Shown here piece by piece: positions 1 through 10,833 of a DNA stretch of 64,000 nucleotides. Source of the DNA: Manis javanica (taxonomy: Eukaryota > Chordata > Mammalia > Pholidota > Manidae); the NCBI RefSeq assembly GCF_040802235.1, contig NC_133172.1, positions 33,065,738-33,129,737 of the forward strand. The letters are read 5' to 3'. How positions within the stretch are numbered: the first letter of the stretch is position 1; each line of letters begins with the position of its first letter. The notes beneath the pieces were generated by a model. That model saw only the letters and a program-made list of their open reading frames with translations. It was not told the DNA's origin and made no database searches. Made by a program: the position numbers and the translations under genes.

Positions 1-23
1 AACTGATCTCTATTGAGAGCTGA

Positions 24-227
24 TCTTGCATCAGACACTGTTCAAAACATGTTCCATACGTTATTTTACTTATCCTTCCAATAACATTATGTGGTACATA
101 GAGAGAAGAAAACCCAAACACAGAGGGGCTAAGTAACTTGCCCAAAGTCACACAGCTAACCACAGTGGAGTTGATATTGGAACCCAAATCTCAGATGCCA
201 GAGAGTGTGTTTTTAATCATTCTATTC
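24..227 (-). repeat. MIR SINE, antisense
   Basis: Antisense MIR: the core reads 'cagaggggctaagtaacttg' followed by 'cccaaagtcacacagctaac', the reverse complement of the MIR core. The upstream half carries the degraded 'gttattttacttatcc' segment and the downstream half the 'ggaacccaaatctcagatgc' segment. MIR is an ancient tRNA-derived SINE fixed before the eutherian radiation; no function is implied here. Confidence 0.85.
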
Positions 228-929
228 TATTCCAGAAGAGGTGAGCTCTGAGATGGGTCTTGAAAAATAGAGTATGAAACAGTAAAAGAAAAGATAGAAG
301 ACATTCTTTCAAAAACCAGACATCTCTAAAGGCAAAGTAAAGTAATATTTTCCAAGAAATGTAACCATTCCATACCATTCCCAGGGACCTGTCTTCCTGG
401 CCTCCTTCATTTTCTAGTAGCTTCAACCTTTCACACATGTAGGCAGGATTAGTTACCTCTTTCCATATGCCTCTCCTGTCTTCACAGGGCTGACACATCC
501 CATAGGGTGAAGTCTCTCTCCTGTACTTTCCTGACAGCTCAGAGCACAGTGCCAAGAGGTTGTCAGTATTCCATCACTGTTTAATAGATGGAGAATGGAG
601 TTCCGTATGGGATCACATCAGGTGTATCTGCTCACATGGAGAGGAAAGATGTTGCCAAACAATACCAAGATGGGCTGGGGCCCAGAAAGTGAGGCACTGT
701 CTCCTACAGATCTCCTTGCTGGAAGAAGAATCAGGGCTGGAGTGAGGTGGATTCAGAGAATTATAAACTGGTGGACAACAATCTCACAAATAAAAACTTG
801 GAATACAAAAGGCATTGCTGACTTTTCCCAAGTTTATGCCTATATCTATGAGGCTGTGTTAACTTTGACTCTTCTAGCACTTGGGGAATGGAAATAAGTG
901 GCTTTGTTATCAACTTTCTGCCAGGCAGT
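228..929. other. No recognised feature
   Basis: Mixed-composition unique sequence. Short open frames on both strands (61-112 codons) overlap each other, have no recognisable domains and lack credible splice context. I see no repeat I can name. Confidence 0.4.
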
Positions 930-1145
930 CAAGGGCTGTGGAAAGAAGTTTAGATCTGCTCAGATGTAGGTTCAAACTCTCACTGTCATGCTCGGTATCG
1001 GCTTGGCAAATTGCTTCACTTTCTGGTTCTGCATTTCCCCTTCAGTTAAAGGAAGTCAGTAATATCAGTTTTACAGGCTAATTGTGAAGATGATATGAAA
1101 ATGCAAAACTAAGTGCCTGTCATAATGCTTTGTTCAGGTGGTCAC
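930..1145 (+). repeat. MIR SINE, sense
   Basis: Degraded but ordered MIR: 'gggctgtggaaagaagttta', then 'aggttcaaactctcactgtc', then 'ggcaaattgcttcacttt', ending in 'aagtgcctgtcataatgctt'. All parts are in consensus order on the plus strand. Confidence 0.7.
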
Positions 1146-1319
1146 CCAGTGAAACTTCCCTGTGGCTTAACCTCACGTTTTTTGTTTGAGACAAGATTCT
1201 AAGTTTCAAATCAAAGATATCTAGAACTAGCTTAAAAGAATATAATGGCTCATGCAACTGGAAAGCCTAGCGGTATGTGGCTTCAGATGTACTTGGATTC
1301 AGGAGCTCAAAATTGTCAT

Positions 1320-1372
1320 CAGAAATCTTTCTTTTTCTCTTCACTCTCTCTCTTTCTCTCATTCTCAGGTCT
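1320..1372. repeat. CT-rich low-complexity tract
   Basis: Pyrimidine-rich stretch of CT and CTTT units ending in 'ctcattctcagg'. It resembles a 3' splice acceptor, but no open frame or donor follows that would make an exon; the next 1 kb is L1. Confidence 0.6.
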
Positions 1373-1439
1373 ATTTTATTTTGCATTAACTTTATCCTTC
1401 ATTTTTGGTTTTCACTGTTTGTAGAAAGAAATGTATAAC

Positions 1440-2350
1440 AATAAATGTCTATATTAAAAAAGAAGAAGTCTCATATCAATGATCTCAAGTTACTACCACA
1501 AGAAACCAGGAAAAGAGCAAATTAAATCCAAAGCAAGTGAACAAAAGGCAATAAACAAAGATCTGAAAATTAGTAAATGAAGGAAAACCAAAATCAATAG
1601 CGAAAATAAGTAAAACCAAAACTAGTTCTTTGGCAAAATCAATAAAATTGATAAATATTTAGCCTAACTAACCAGGAAAAAAAGAAAGATGATACAAATC
1701 ACCAATATTAAAAATAAAAACTGTATGACTCCCAGTGTTGATAAGAATGTTGAGTACCTGAAGTTTTCATTGGCTGTTATTAGTTATGTGAAATGATACA
1801 AAGAATTTGCAGTTTCTTAAAATGTCAAAATGTGTACCATCATGATTCAACCATCCTCCTATCAGCTATTTATCCAAAATAACTGAATCCATATGTCCAT
1901 ACAAGCTCTTTTCCTAAACTTTTACAGTAGCTTATTTATAACAAGTAAAAAACTGGAAACAACTCAAATGTTTATCAACAGGGGAATTGATAAATCAATT
2001 GTGTATCCACACAGTGGAATACTGCTGAGTCATCAAAAACCCAATAAGCCTACTGATATACATGAGAATATGAATAAGTCTCAAAATGCTTATACTGAGT
2101 GAAAGAATGCAGACCAAAAAAGTGTACATATGAAAAACTCATTTATGTAAAGTTTTAGGAAATGCAAACTTACTGTAGTGACAGAATTGTGGCTCTCTGG
2201 GATCCAGGGGAGTAGAGAGGAAAATGAAGATGTGATTGTAAGAGTCAAAAGAAATTTTGATGGTTATATTGATTCATGGTTTCATAAATGTGAACTCATG
2301 TCAAAACTTACAAAATTGTATACTTTGAACACATGTAATTTACTGTATGT
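1440..2350 (+). mobile_element. Old L1 (L1M-type) fragment, internally deleted
   Basis: The first part (about 1450-1720) translates, with stops, to the ORF2 segment that contains the 'TSSLAKSIKLINI'-like stretch before the reverse transcriptase core. From about 1735 onward the sequence is L1 3'-terminal DNA: 'ttatttataacaagtaaaaa', 'actggaaacaactcaaatgt', 'cacagtggaatactgctgag', 'gtatactttgaacacatgta'. The jump from mid-ORF2 to the 3' end means a deletion of well over 1 kb, or two adjacent insertions. Multiple stops and indels make it long dead. Confidence 0.85.
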
Positions 2351-2394
2351 CATCTACACCTGGGAGATGTGTATATATGGAGAATGGACTTCTG

Positions 2395-2455
2395 TATAGG
2401 ATATATGGAAAAATATATAAATACACACACATACAGACATATATATATAAAATAT
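2395..2455. repeat. AT/CA-rich low complexity
   Basis: Interspersed ATAT and ACAC runs just after the L1 3' end. This is probably the decayed tail and microsatellite seeded by that element. Confidence 0.55.
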
Positions 2456-2783
2456 GAGAAAACAGATCATTCTGGCAGTAGCATAGAACAGGTGGGAAAG
2501 TTGAGATGGTGGGGAGGTAATGAGTCCTCTTTGGAGTGGGTTGGTTTGAGGAGCCATAAACAAGCAATTTGATACCATGTTAAAAAAATTATTTGAGGTC
2601 AGGGACACACCTCTGTGTTATGCCTGTATATTATGCCCAAGTGAAATAATGCACCTACAGTGAGTTCTTTAAAAATTCCCAGTAAATTGAGGAAGAAGCT
2701 ATATAATGAGGGTCTCATCCTTCCTTACCTATTTCAAGCCAAGTTTCTTTAGTTTTATCTGTCAATGCTCTATTCTGAGTGCC

Positions 2784-2841
2784 ATATATATATATATATA
2801 ATATGAATGATATGAGATATATAACTATATATATATATATG
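2784..2841. repeat. (TA)n microsatellite, interrupted
   Basis: Two TA runs, about 2784-2800 and 2826-2840, separated by an imperfect 'atgaatgatatgag' stretch. Confidence 0.9.
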
Positions 2842-3929
2842 TGCACAAAGATGACTAATTCAGAGAATAGGCCTGTCAAAAATATAACCTCTTCTCCGTA
2901 CTAGAAGTAAAAATACTGGCCACATTTGGTAAAGGAAGCATGTAGGCTAGAGGAACACCTCTTGGGATGCATTTTCCAAGCAGAGTCACCAGGCAGGAGA
3001 TGTGCTGGAGTGAGGATCTTCTGTTAGGGAATTTCAGAGAATCTTAGTATTCTAAGATTGTGAGATGTATCAACCATCATTCAGTCTGACTTCTCACTTT
3101 ACGTATGGAGTCTTTTGTGCAATATTCCAAATCAATGACCGGATGATTCACTGTGAGCAGGTACACAGACCGTTTTATTGGGCTTGTAGGCTTATACATT
3201 CCTCTACTTTTCAATTCTGAATAGTTCTCAACTGTGCTAGTGGTAGAGACAGTCACTTGCCTTCCACAGAGTTATCATATATTAATTTCAAAATGCATTC
3301 TCAAAGGATGTGTCCTTCCTTCTACTCAATAGTACAGAGAGAGGCTTCAGCCTTTAAGTTAAGTTCCATTGCACATATCAGCCCTAGAAACCAGAAATAT
3401 GCCTAGGATGACATACTATGTCATCCTACTGTAGCTGATTAGACTGGGGAGAACAGTTATTTCAAGGGAAAGCAATCCATTGGCTGATCAGAGCCTATGA
3501 TTTGCACATTATGATAGCTGAGGCTGTGTCTGTGGAAGCACAGTTCAGCAGATATTTTAAACCAATCAAGTTTCATACAAACATCTCCTTTTATGCAACT
3601 TCTTTGTCACTCATTGTCTTCAGCTCATTATTGTTACATTTCCTGAGGCAGCCATTAGAGAGACTCTTTTCTGTTCAAACATTTTGATTAGACATACTTG
3701 AGTGAAATACCCATCCTGAATTCTGCAACTATGGGGTTTCCATCCAGACTGGGGTCTTATAGGAAAATGAACCGCCCCCCTTAAGAATGAGACTAGTGTA
3801 CTATTAGCATAGAACACCGCAGACACCTATTATTAATAAGTGAAGGCCCTTTGAATGAGGCACTCGTAGGTGATTTAGATGTGGCCAATAAGTGAGGAAC
3901 ACCAAACAAGTGGAGGAACCATAGGGAAA
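2842..3929. other. Mostly unassigned sequence
   Basis: Unique-looking DNA. A weak MIR-like or related motif may lie near 3045-3115 ('cattcagtctgacttctcac' beside an A/T-rich flank), but I could not place it firmly. No gene seen. Confidence 0.35.
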
Positions 3930-4280
3930 ATCTCCCAGGCATTGGCCAAAAAGAAAAATGGCGAAAGGGCACAAGGATGTGGCCAGGAAGGGGTATGGAC
4001 AAGGCAGGAAATGTGTTGAAAGGAAAGAATGTGAATGAGTTTTGAGGAAGGCAGCCCTTGTAGGGTAAATTTTAGTGGAAAAGGCAGTCGGTGGGGAAAT
4101 TCAGGGCTTTCCCAAGGGAAATTGGGAAAGAGGGCAGGCTCATGGTGTGTGCATGGGACCAACTATCAGCAGAGAAGACTTGAAAGGTAAGATGGCAGAA
4201 TGTTTCCATGCTGGGATAAACGGTGTGGGTTTCATCCTATAACTGAGGGAGTCATTGAGGGGTTTTGGACAGAGTTATAT
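3930..4280 (-). repeat. L2 LINE fragment, antisense
   Basis: Purine-rich antisense L2 text: 'ggcaggaaatgtgttgaaag', later 'gtgtgggtttcatcctataa' and 'tcattgaggggttttggaca', matching the antisense L2 region around 'ttggattttattctaagtgc'. Highly diverged. Confidence 0.6.
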
Positions 4281-4284
4281 TAAT

Positions 4285-4440
4285 GAAAGAAAGCTTACTT
4301 TCTTATGTTTGTCAAAGAGTAAAATGGGATACTAATATCTGTTCTTCCTTTCAAAGTAGTTTTAAGGATTGAATGAAATGATAGGGTACATGAAAGCACT
4401 TAGCAAAATACAAAGCACTAGGCAAACAATAATTTGTACT
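4285..4440 (+). repeat. MIR SINE 3' part, sense
   Basis: 'aaaatgggatactaatatct', 'ttttaaggattgaatgaaat' and 'gaaagcacttagcaaaatac' follow the 3' half of MIR in order. Confidence 0.75.
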
Positions 4441-4629
4441 ATTGTGCTGCTTTTCCATCCAGCTGGCCTGCCAATCCTACCTTAATGATGAAGAGCCCAT
4501 GCTTTTGTGGCATAAAAAGGAGGGCTGTTAAGGTGACCAGAGACAGAAACAAACATTATTTATATGAGGCCAGAATGCCCTTGTTTAAGAAAATTAGCTC
4601 CTTTTAGACTTCTATGCTCCAGAAAAGTT

Positions 4630-4880
4630 TCAATGGTTGATTCATTTATTAAACATTTATTTGATACCTCTTGTGCGTCTGGCCTGGGAGTGAAAAGTTA
4701 GCTAAGACAAGGTTCCTGCAGTTTAGGAGCTTGACATCTAGCAGGATATGAACAGGTAAGGATATACTTGCACTAAATGCCACAGGGTATTGTACTGAGT
4801 GGCCTCAGGTATAAGCAAGACAGTGGTCAGTTCCCCCTGGTGGTCAGGGACGTTTCAGAGCAGGACCTTCTACTTGTGCT
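4630..4880 (-). repeat. L2 LINE 3' end, antisense
   Basis: Starts with 'gattcatttattaaacattt', the reverse of the L2 3' terminus, then 'gcgtctggcctgggagtg', 'aaggttcctgcagtttagga' and 'tggtcagggacgtttcagag'. It is followed directly by a second antisense L2. Confidence 0.8.
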
Positions 4881-4904
4881 CTCTTGTCCTTTTGGGAATT
4901 CTAG

Positions 4905-5105
4905 AAGTACTTATTGAACACATTTCTTGTGCCTGGTGCTGAGTACTGGAAGTAAAGCAGTGGATTAGATAGGCAAAGCTCCTGCCCTCAGGGACCTCAC
5001 ATTCTGGAAGGAGCGACAGAATCCTGGGAGCAAACAATACATCCATAAGAGAATTTCTGATGGTGATAGGTCCCTAAGAAAGAGTGAAATAAGGTGCTGC
5101 ACTAG
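4905..5105 (-). repeat. L2 LINE 3' end, antisense (second copy)
   Basis: 'gtacttattgaacacatttc', 'tgcctggtgctgagtactgg', 'ctcctgccctcagggacctc' and 'acattctggaaggagcgaca' are a second L2 terminus in the same orientation as the previous copy, giving tandem independent insertions. Confidence 0.85.
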
Positions 5106-5151
5106 AGAGAAAGATTTAGAGAAATAGGAAAGCATTTTAGAGTAGCCACAG

Positions 5152-5415
5152 TTATAAAAGCAAAAGGAAATAAACAGGTGGAATTAGTTTTAATAATATA
5201 CTTTGTTTAAGCTAATAGATTCAAAATATTATGATTTCAACATGTAATTAATATAAAAAATAGCCTTGAGACATTTGACCTTGTATTTTTGTACTCAACC
5301 TCTGAAATCTGATGTGTACTTCATCCTTAGAGTACAATACAGTGTGCCCCTGCCACGCTGCAAGGGCAAGCCACACATGGCTGGTGACCACGGTACCTGA
5401 CAGCCCAGCTCTAGA
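5152..5415 (+). mobile_element. hAT-Charlie non-autonomous DNA transposon (MER3-like)
   Basis: Diagnostic stretches: 'gaattagttttaataatata', 'aatattatgatttcaacatg', 'taattaatataaaaaatagc', then a 3' end with 'cacacatggctggtgaccac' and 'gacagcccagctctaga', resembling the 'tggctagtggctaccgtatt' terminal region. The MER3 name is from memory and could be a close relative. No transposase present. Confidence 0.65.
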
Positions 5416-6119
5416 TTTCTCTATCAACCCAGGTAACGGCTTCTCATTCCTTTACTGAATGGGTGTGTTAGCTCTGTTCTTAAACCCTATGAAAGAGATT
5501 TGCAAACTGAAATATAATCTGAAGATGCCAAGATTACCAGCATCGTGTTCTCCTTAATTCCCGTAAGGAATGTCCCAGCGTTGACCCGCTGGACATGTTG
5601 GGAAGGACTGGGAACCACCGAGTCATGGTATTGATAAGCCATTCCTCATGGGGCGGTTACAGGGGCCGGCCTGGCCAGGATGGGATCAGCCTTTGGAACT
5701 AGCTCTGGGGAGCCAACGGCAGTGCTGGGTGGTGGTGTTTCTCTGGGAAGACCCCTTACAGGATGAGACATGAAAAAGAGAAGCTTATTTTTGTCCTGTG
5801 GTAGTTCTCACCCTGGCAAAGAGGAAAATGAAAATGAACACTTTGAAATGCTAATTATTTAATCTCTGCCAACATTGGCTGCTTCCAGGGGAGCCTGTGT
5901 TCATTTGTAAAATGAAACTATTTTAGAAAATATTCCAGGACCTGAAACCGTGGCCCCCAGGAGAGTTAAGGGGGCCTTCCAGGAACCCATCAACCTTCCA
6001 TCAAGTTTGACCATCCTCCCTGCAAGGAGGTTCCTCTGTTTGCCTGGCTCCTCCAGCATCCCTCATAAAGCCTTGTGATTTTATCAAATTTTGCCAGCAG
6101 AATGCTATGAGGGTTGGAG
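5416..6119. other. No recognised feature
   Basis: Mixed-composition unique sequence with a more GC-rich patch at 5560-5760. No open frame or repeat I can support. Confidence 0.35.
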
Positions 6120-6330
6120 GGTTGAGAACACTGATTTTAGGGGCAGAAAGCCTCAAACTTAGAAGAGCATTTCTGTACTTTCTTCATAAGGGAGCTTGGC
6201 AGATTGTCAACCTCTCTTAACTACAGTTTTTACATGTCCAGAATTTTCTCCCTGGATTTGTCCTGAGGATCAAGCAATATCATTCACATGGCGCCTGTGT
6301 CCCTGACAGTGTCCAATCCAGCTTTTACTC
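6120..6330 (+). repeat. Possible MIR, sense, highly diverged
   Basis: 'gattttaggggcagaaagcc', 'gggagcttggcagattgtca' and 'acctctcttaactacagttt' lie in MIR order, but the 3' half is poorly preserved. Confidence 0.4.
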
Positions 6331-6513
6331 TGTCCATTTTAGCCATTCTTAGTTGTACTGTTACAGTTAAAAGATGGCTGGAAATTGTGCAGTTGTTTCT
6401 GATACACACTTAATTCTCTCTGGTTTTCTTTTCTTTTTTAGGTTCAGATTGCCTCTTAAATAAGGAAACAAAGAACTTTCTGATGAAATCTCTTCCCTTC
6501 ACCCATAAAAGTC

Positions 6514-6893
6514 TGTATTAGTCTGTGAGGGCTGCTATAACAAAACACCACAGACCAAGTGGCTTAAACAACAGAAATGTATCCTCTCACAGCTCTGGAG
6601 GCTGGGAGTCTCAGATCTAGGGGTCTGCAGGTTTGGGTTCTCCTGAGGTCTCTCTCCTTGGCTTGCAGATGACCACCTCCTCACATAGCCTTTCCTTTGT
6701 GTGCATGGGCTCCTGGTGTCTCTCCCTTTTCTTGTAAGGACACCCATCTTATTGGGTCAGATCCCCAGCCTTATGACCTCATTAAACTGTAATCACATCT
6801 TTAAAGGCCCTGTCTCCAAATACAGTCACATCGAGAGTTAAGGCTTCAACACAGGAATTTGGGGGCACAAAGTAACATAGCCTAACCCCAAGT
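6514..6893 (-). mobile_element. MLT1 LTR (ERVL-MaLR), antisense
   Basis: Opens with 'tgtattagtctgtgagggct' and 'gctataacaaaacaccacag', the reverse of an MLT1 3' end. It then runs through 'cacagctctggaggctggga', 'tcttgtaaggacacccatct' and 'aggccctgtctccaaataca' to 'aggcttcaacacaggaattt'. About 380 bp, close to a full-length solitary LTR; no internal retroviral sequence beside it. The reverse-complement AATAAA region of the family is changed here. Confidence 0.92.
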
Positions 6894-7261
6894 CTTATGT
6901 AAAATTCAAAGTTATGGCAGTGCTAACAGATAGCTAAAGCATGCTATTCATTTGGGTTCATTTTGGTTGTTGAGAATTTACCTTAAATCTAATTGCTTAT
7001 AATATTGTTATCAAATTTTAGTCATTTCTCTGTCATCTATATGTTTTCACTATGTCTGCCTTCTCCCTGTATTATAATTTATTTAGCATCTCTCTTGAAA
7101 TGGACTCCATATTTCACTTAAATAAATGCATCTTAAAAGAAAATCTTAGCTCACTACCCAGAAATTTAAACTGCCTTGTTTATAAATAGGAAGTGATCAT
7201 GAAATACATCAGTGAATAAAGGGAGTGTTATTGAATTCTTTCTAGAGTCTGCTTTATTTGA
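6894..7261. other. No recognised feature
   Basis: AT-rich unique-looking sequence. The stretch 7060-7140 has an L2-like feel but was not placed. Confidence 0.35.
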
Positions 7262-7465
7262 CAAACACATAGCCCTTAATATATGCCAGACTATCTAAAT
7301 GCTTTATAATCTTATGTATTTCTCATGACCTATAGATAAGTAGGAAACTATTATTTCTATTTTGAAGAGGAAGAAGCCAAGGCACAGAGAGATTGAATAA
7401 ATTGTCCAAGGTCATATAGGCTTAGGAATCTAGACAGTCTGATTCCAGAGCCTAAAGATTAAATT
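7262..7465 (-). repeat. MIR SINE, antisense
   Basis: 'tatatgccagactatctaaa', 'gccaaggcacagagagattg' and 'ccaaggtcatataggcttag' preserve almost the whole antisense MIR, ending in 'tctgattccagagcctaaag'. Confidence 0.9.
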
Positions 7466-8114
7466 GTATTTACTGAAAGGCTAGTTTTACAAATTGGATG
7501 GTGAAAAACCCTGCTATTAGCTTTCTACATTCTCAGGATGAAAATTCCAAAGTCACAGCACATACACTGAAAATGACTTCTGATTCTGGAAACAAGCCTC
7601 AGAGTTTGGCTAACAGCTAGGTACCCCGGCTTCAAGGCATTTCAACCCAGGCCTTTCTGAGTGGAACACCCCACAGATTCATTGCATCTCAGCGGTAATG
7701 ATTGTAAGGAAAACATTTACCAGTCCTGAAGGAAGGCCCAGGCCAGTTTAACTTTACCAGGCTTTGGGGTTCTTCCTGGTGGGTGTCCCAGGAGACCCTT
7801 TACCCAATGGGTGTCTTTTTCCATCAGGCAGCAGGAGACAAGAAATTAGGATGAAATTTTCAAGTGGGGGTGGGGAGGCTCACTGGGACATTGTCCTGGC
7901 CAGCCACAAATGCATTATCTGCTTTTTTCCCAGATGGCAGGAGCAAATTGTGATGGAAGGGTCCCACCTTGTCCGGCCTATTGACCCCATTATCAGAACC
8001 AGCTTGGGTGTTCCTCTGGCCACACGTGGCTCCTTTCTTTTGAGAACTAATTTAACACCAGATGGCTAATATTGTTGACTTGCAGATTCATATGGACAGT
8101 TTTGAAGTCTATAG
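7466..8114. other. No recognised feature
   Basis: Unique-looking, moderately GC-rich sequence. An open frame of about 100 codons at 7764-8069 has no recognisable domain and no splice or start context worth calling. Confidence 0.35.
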
Positions 8115-8205
8115 ATAATTTATTTATATCTTTTTATAATTTTTATAATTATAAATTATAATTATATAGTTATGAAAATTATTTCTATATATAAATTACA
8201 TAATC
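8115..8205. repeat. AT-rich palindromic tract
   Basis: Almost pure A/T with a self-complementary core 'ataattataaattataatta' around 8145-8165 that could extrude a short hairpin. Confidence 0.65.
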
Positions 8206-8246
8206 AAATTTATCTTTACCAGAGTGCTGAGATATTGTATACATAT

Positions 8247-8308
<62 letters not shown>
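8247..8308. repeat. Compound microsatellite (TG)5(TA)26
   Basis: Five TG units then 26 uninterrupted TA units (8257-8308). The length and purity predict length polymorphism and a cruciform-prone site. The overlapping Tyr-Ile repeat reading frame is an artefact of the repeat. Confidence 0.97.
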
Positions 8309-8312
<4 letters not shown>

Positions 8313-8375
8313 AACATTCATACATACATATACACACGTCTGTTAATATTCCTTCTTTTTGGCATTATGAAGCAT

Positions 8376-8391
8376 TTTGGCATTCATTTTT
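8376..8391. repeat. Target-site duplication, left copy (16 bp)
   Basis: TTTGGCATTCATTTTT, identical to 8577-8592. It marks the left edge of an L1-mediated insertion. Confidence 0.8.
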
Positions 8392-8576
8392 TTTTAAAGG
8401 TTTAATGTCATTTATTTATTTATTTTTGGTATCATTAATCTACAATTACATGAGGAACATTATGTTTACTAGACTCCCCCCTTCACCAAGTCCCCCCCAC
8501 AAACCCCATTACAGCCACTGTCCATCAGTGTAGTAAGATGCTGTAGATTCACTACTTGTCTTCTCTGTGTTGCACA
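8392..8576 (-). mobile_element. 5'-truncated L1 3'-end insertion, antisense
   Basis: About 185 bp between two perfect 16-bp copies. It starts with a T-run and 'tttaatgtcatttatttatt' (the reverse of an A-rich tail), then the L1 3' terminal text 'tggtatcattaatctacaat', 'aacattatgtttactagact', 'ttcaccaagtccccccca' and 'agtaagatgctgtagattca'. On the minus strand the duplication begins GT/AAAAAT, close to the L1 endonuclease TT/AAAA preference. Low divergence and an intact duplication mark it as the youngest insertion in the window. I recall this tail type from pangolin L1s; unverified. Confidence 0.85.
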
Positions 8577-8592
8577 TTTGGCATTCATTTTT
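8577..8592. repeat. Target-site duplication, right copy (16 bp)
   Basis: Same 16 bases as 8376-8391; the empty-site sequence would have a single copy. Confidence 0.8.
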
Positions 8593-9159
8593 ACAAGAAT
8601 GTAAAGAAGCAAAAGGCAAGCTCAACCAGGCCATAGCCCAGCCCCACACGTGTCCCAGAATCCAGTGTGCAAAGGGCCAGCAAGGGGGGCCCATCAGTAG
8701 CCCCCACCCAGCCCTGGTCTTGCTGTCAGGTGGGGGCCAAGCTAGGGAGAGATCTTGGGGGTTTGACCCCCGAGCAAAGATAACTCTTTCAAACCCTGTG
8801 TTTCACTTTGCCACTTTGTCCCCAAAGACTGCCTTGGAGGTCTGCCCTGGCATTCAGGCAGCCCTTAGTACCATCCCAGGCCCAGCCAGTAGCCTGCTGC
8901 TGTCAGCGGGGAACGAAGGCCTGGCAGTTTCACGCCTAAAAAAGTAGTTTTGTGCAAATCAGCTCTTCCCAGCCCCCCTCCTCCTTTCTCTCTGAGCCCC
9001 ATGGCCCACAGGATTTCCAGGCACCGGAGAAAAGAAGCTGGTTTGATTTAAACCCACAGAGGGGTTGGGAGCTGGGGGTGGGGCTGTGTGTGTTTATATT
9101 TTCTCTGCATCCATTAGGACGGGTGGCTGAAGGGTAGAGGGAAAGGGGGAGTGAGGAGG
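8593..9159. other. Repeat-free GC-rich unique sequence
   Basis: No repeat recognised. Open frame of 126 codons on the plus strand (8567-8947) partly inside the L1 insertion edge, with no known domain; treated as chance in GC-rich DNA. Confidence 0.4.
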
Positions 9160-9850
9160 GAGAAACTTCATTTATATGTTAATAGTTGCCAGCACCAGGG
9201 CTAAACTGACAGAACTATTTCATGGGAAACTGACAAATTTTGTCAGCCAGGCTGTGCCTCCACATCTCAATGGGGCAATAATCTTGATTAGCAAAACAAT
9301 TGGGGGCCTCCGGTTCCCGCTCAGGTTACACTTGGCCAATGCGAAGAAGTCTGGGGCCTTCAAGCTTGAACACATTTTCAAAAGCCACCGAGTTTAGGCA
9401 AATGAAGGGAACCATGGGGTAGGGGGAGGGAGGCGATGGACAAAAGGGGTTAATTTGATTGACCGAATCTTCATAGTCTTATAACAATCATTTACTTAAC
9501 AAGTAATTCCGCAAGAAACCAGTGGCGCCGACAGGAAATTGGAGTGCAGTATCTGTTCGCCCCAGATGTGTGGGAATTTTAGCTGCCTCCTTCCACTTGC
9601 CAACCCTGAAAAAAAAAAAAAATTCGCAACCCCCTTGGGGCCCTAATTACCACGTGCAGAATAAGTCGTTATCTAAAAATACATACACACTCAACACCCA
9701 GGAACAGAGTCCCTGGGAGCCACTGCTGTTACCTCATCTCCCCCCAGGATTGGCTTTCATTTTTATTAGTAGTTAATTGTATCACTGATTAAAGCTGGCA
9801 AATGATGACATCCTCCTCTTCGAGGTACTCGGACAGCCTCGGAAAGCTCT
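9160..9850. promoter_or_regulatory. Candidate conserved non-coding element
   Basis: Repeat-free block with several transcription-factor-like cores: 'ttgattagcaaaacaattgg' near 9283, 'taatttgattgaccgaatct' near 9451, a CACGTG E-box at about 9651-9656 beside TAATTA, and 'tagttaattgtatcactgat' at about 9770. Dense homeodomain and E-box cores without repeats is the usual look of a developmental enhancer, but conservation cannot be read from one sequence. Confidence 0.3.
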
Positions 9851-10109
9851 GGTGGCACACTCTATTTTCAGTGTGACCAGCTGGCCTTGTTTCTGTCTGT
9901 AAACATACTTGGGAAGGGCCGGGGTGCCCCCATCTGCCTTGGTGTCAGAACCCAAGAGAAGGATGCCCCTACTCGAGGTGGAGTGAGAGAGGGGCCCTTG
10001 AAAACTCTGCATTGCTCCCGTGGGGAGCCTTCATATCCTGGTAGGCCAATCCTGCTACCTTCCATTTCCCGGGCCTCTCGGGAAAAACGATAGGTCAATG
10101 CAATTAATT

Positions 10110-10330
10110 AATTTATCACAACCTTTTTATTTTGAAATAATTATAGACTACAAGAAGCTGCAATGAGTGCATCGAGGTCCTGTGTACCCATTACTCAGGT
10201 TCCCTTAATGGTGACAGCTGTAGCGCGTTAGCAAATCCAGGAGATTTACTGACACAATATGATTAACTAGACTATGGGTCTTACTCAAATTTCACCATTT
10301 TTTGCACGCATTCATTCTTTTTTGCATGTC
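10110..10330. mobile_element. Old L1M fragment
   Basis: 'attttgaaataattatagac', 'gtcctgtgtacccattactc', 'aatggtgacagctgtag' and 'cttactcaaatttcaccatt' match the common L1M 3'-region text 'ttttgagataattatagatt ... cccgtgtaccctttacccag'. Orientation relative to L1 not assigned. Confidence 0.7.
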
Positions 10331-10833
10331 TTTACATAACATTGTATGACTCATTTATTTTTTAACTTGCTAAATGAACCAATCCTGAGATTTTTAGAGC
10401 TGGAAAGGCCATGGCAATCACATCATCCACTGCGTTCCCAGCAATCTTCTATATACTCCTTCCTATCCTTGAGGTCCTTCTGAGAACAAATCGCCTTTAG
10501 GAGATCAGCAAACCACTGCTTGCATGTGTCACACGACAGAAGGTCATTACCTCATGAGATACAATTTGACTTTTCTTGCTTGAAAGTTCACACGAAGAGC
10601 CAAAATGTTTCTGTCCCTAAGGACTCAAGTTCTGTGACCTGGCTCTAGATTACATCAGTCTAACCCTGTGGCTGTGACCTCGGCGGCATGTCCAAGTCAC
10701 CTGTGGAGTTTCCGTACATCCTGGCGCAGGCTGAGCCCTGGACCAAGCTTCCCAGCTGGTGCCCAAATGCAGTGGCGCACTGCCTCCTCCCAGTCCTTAA
10801 AGGCGTTGATGATGACCCACATCCCGCGTAAGT
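10331..10833. other. Mostly unassigned sequence
   Basis: Contains a weak MIR-like motif near 10395-10440 ('agagctggaaaggccatggc'). The rest, including a GC-rich patch at 10660-10800, was not recognised. Confidence 0.35.

Noticed and set aside
590..2404. Similar about 28-base stretches at 590-618 and 2378-2404 ('tggagaatgga...')
   Set aside because: Several mismatches and no extension; no evidence of common origin.
8172..8533. Frames with long Tyr-Ile repeats
   Set aside because: Direct translation of the (TA)n microsatellite.
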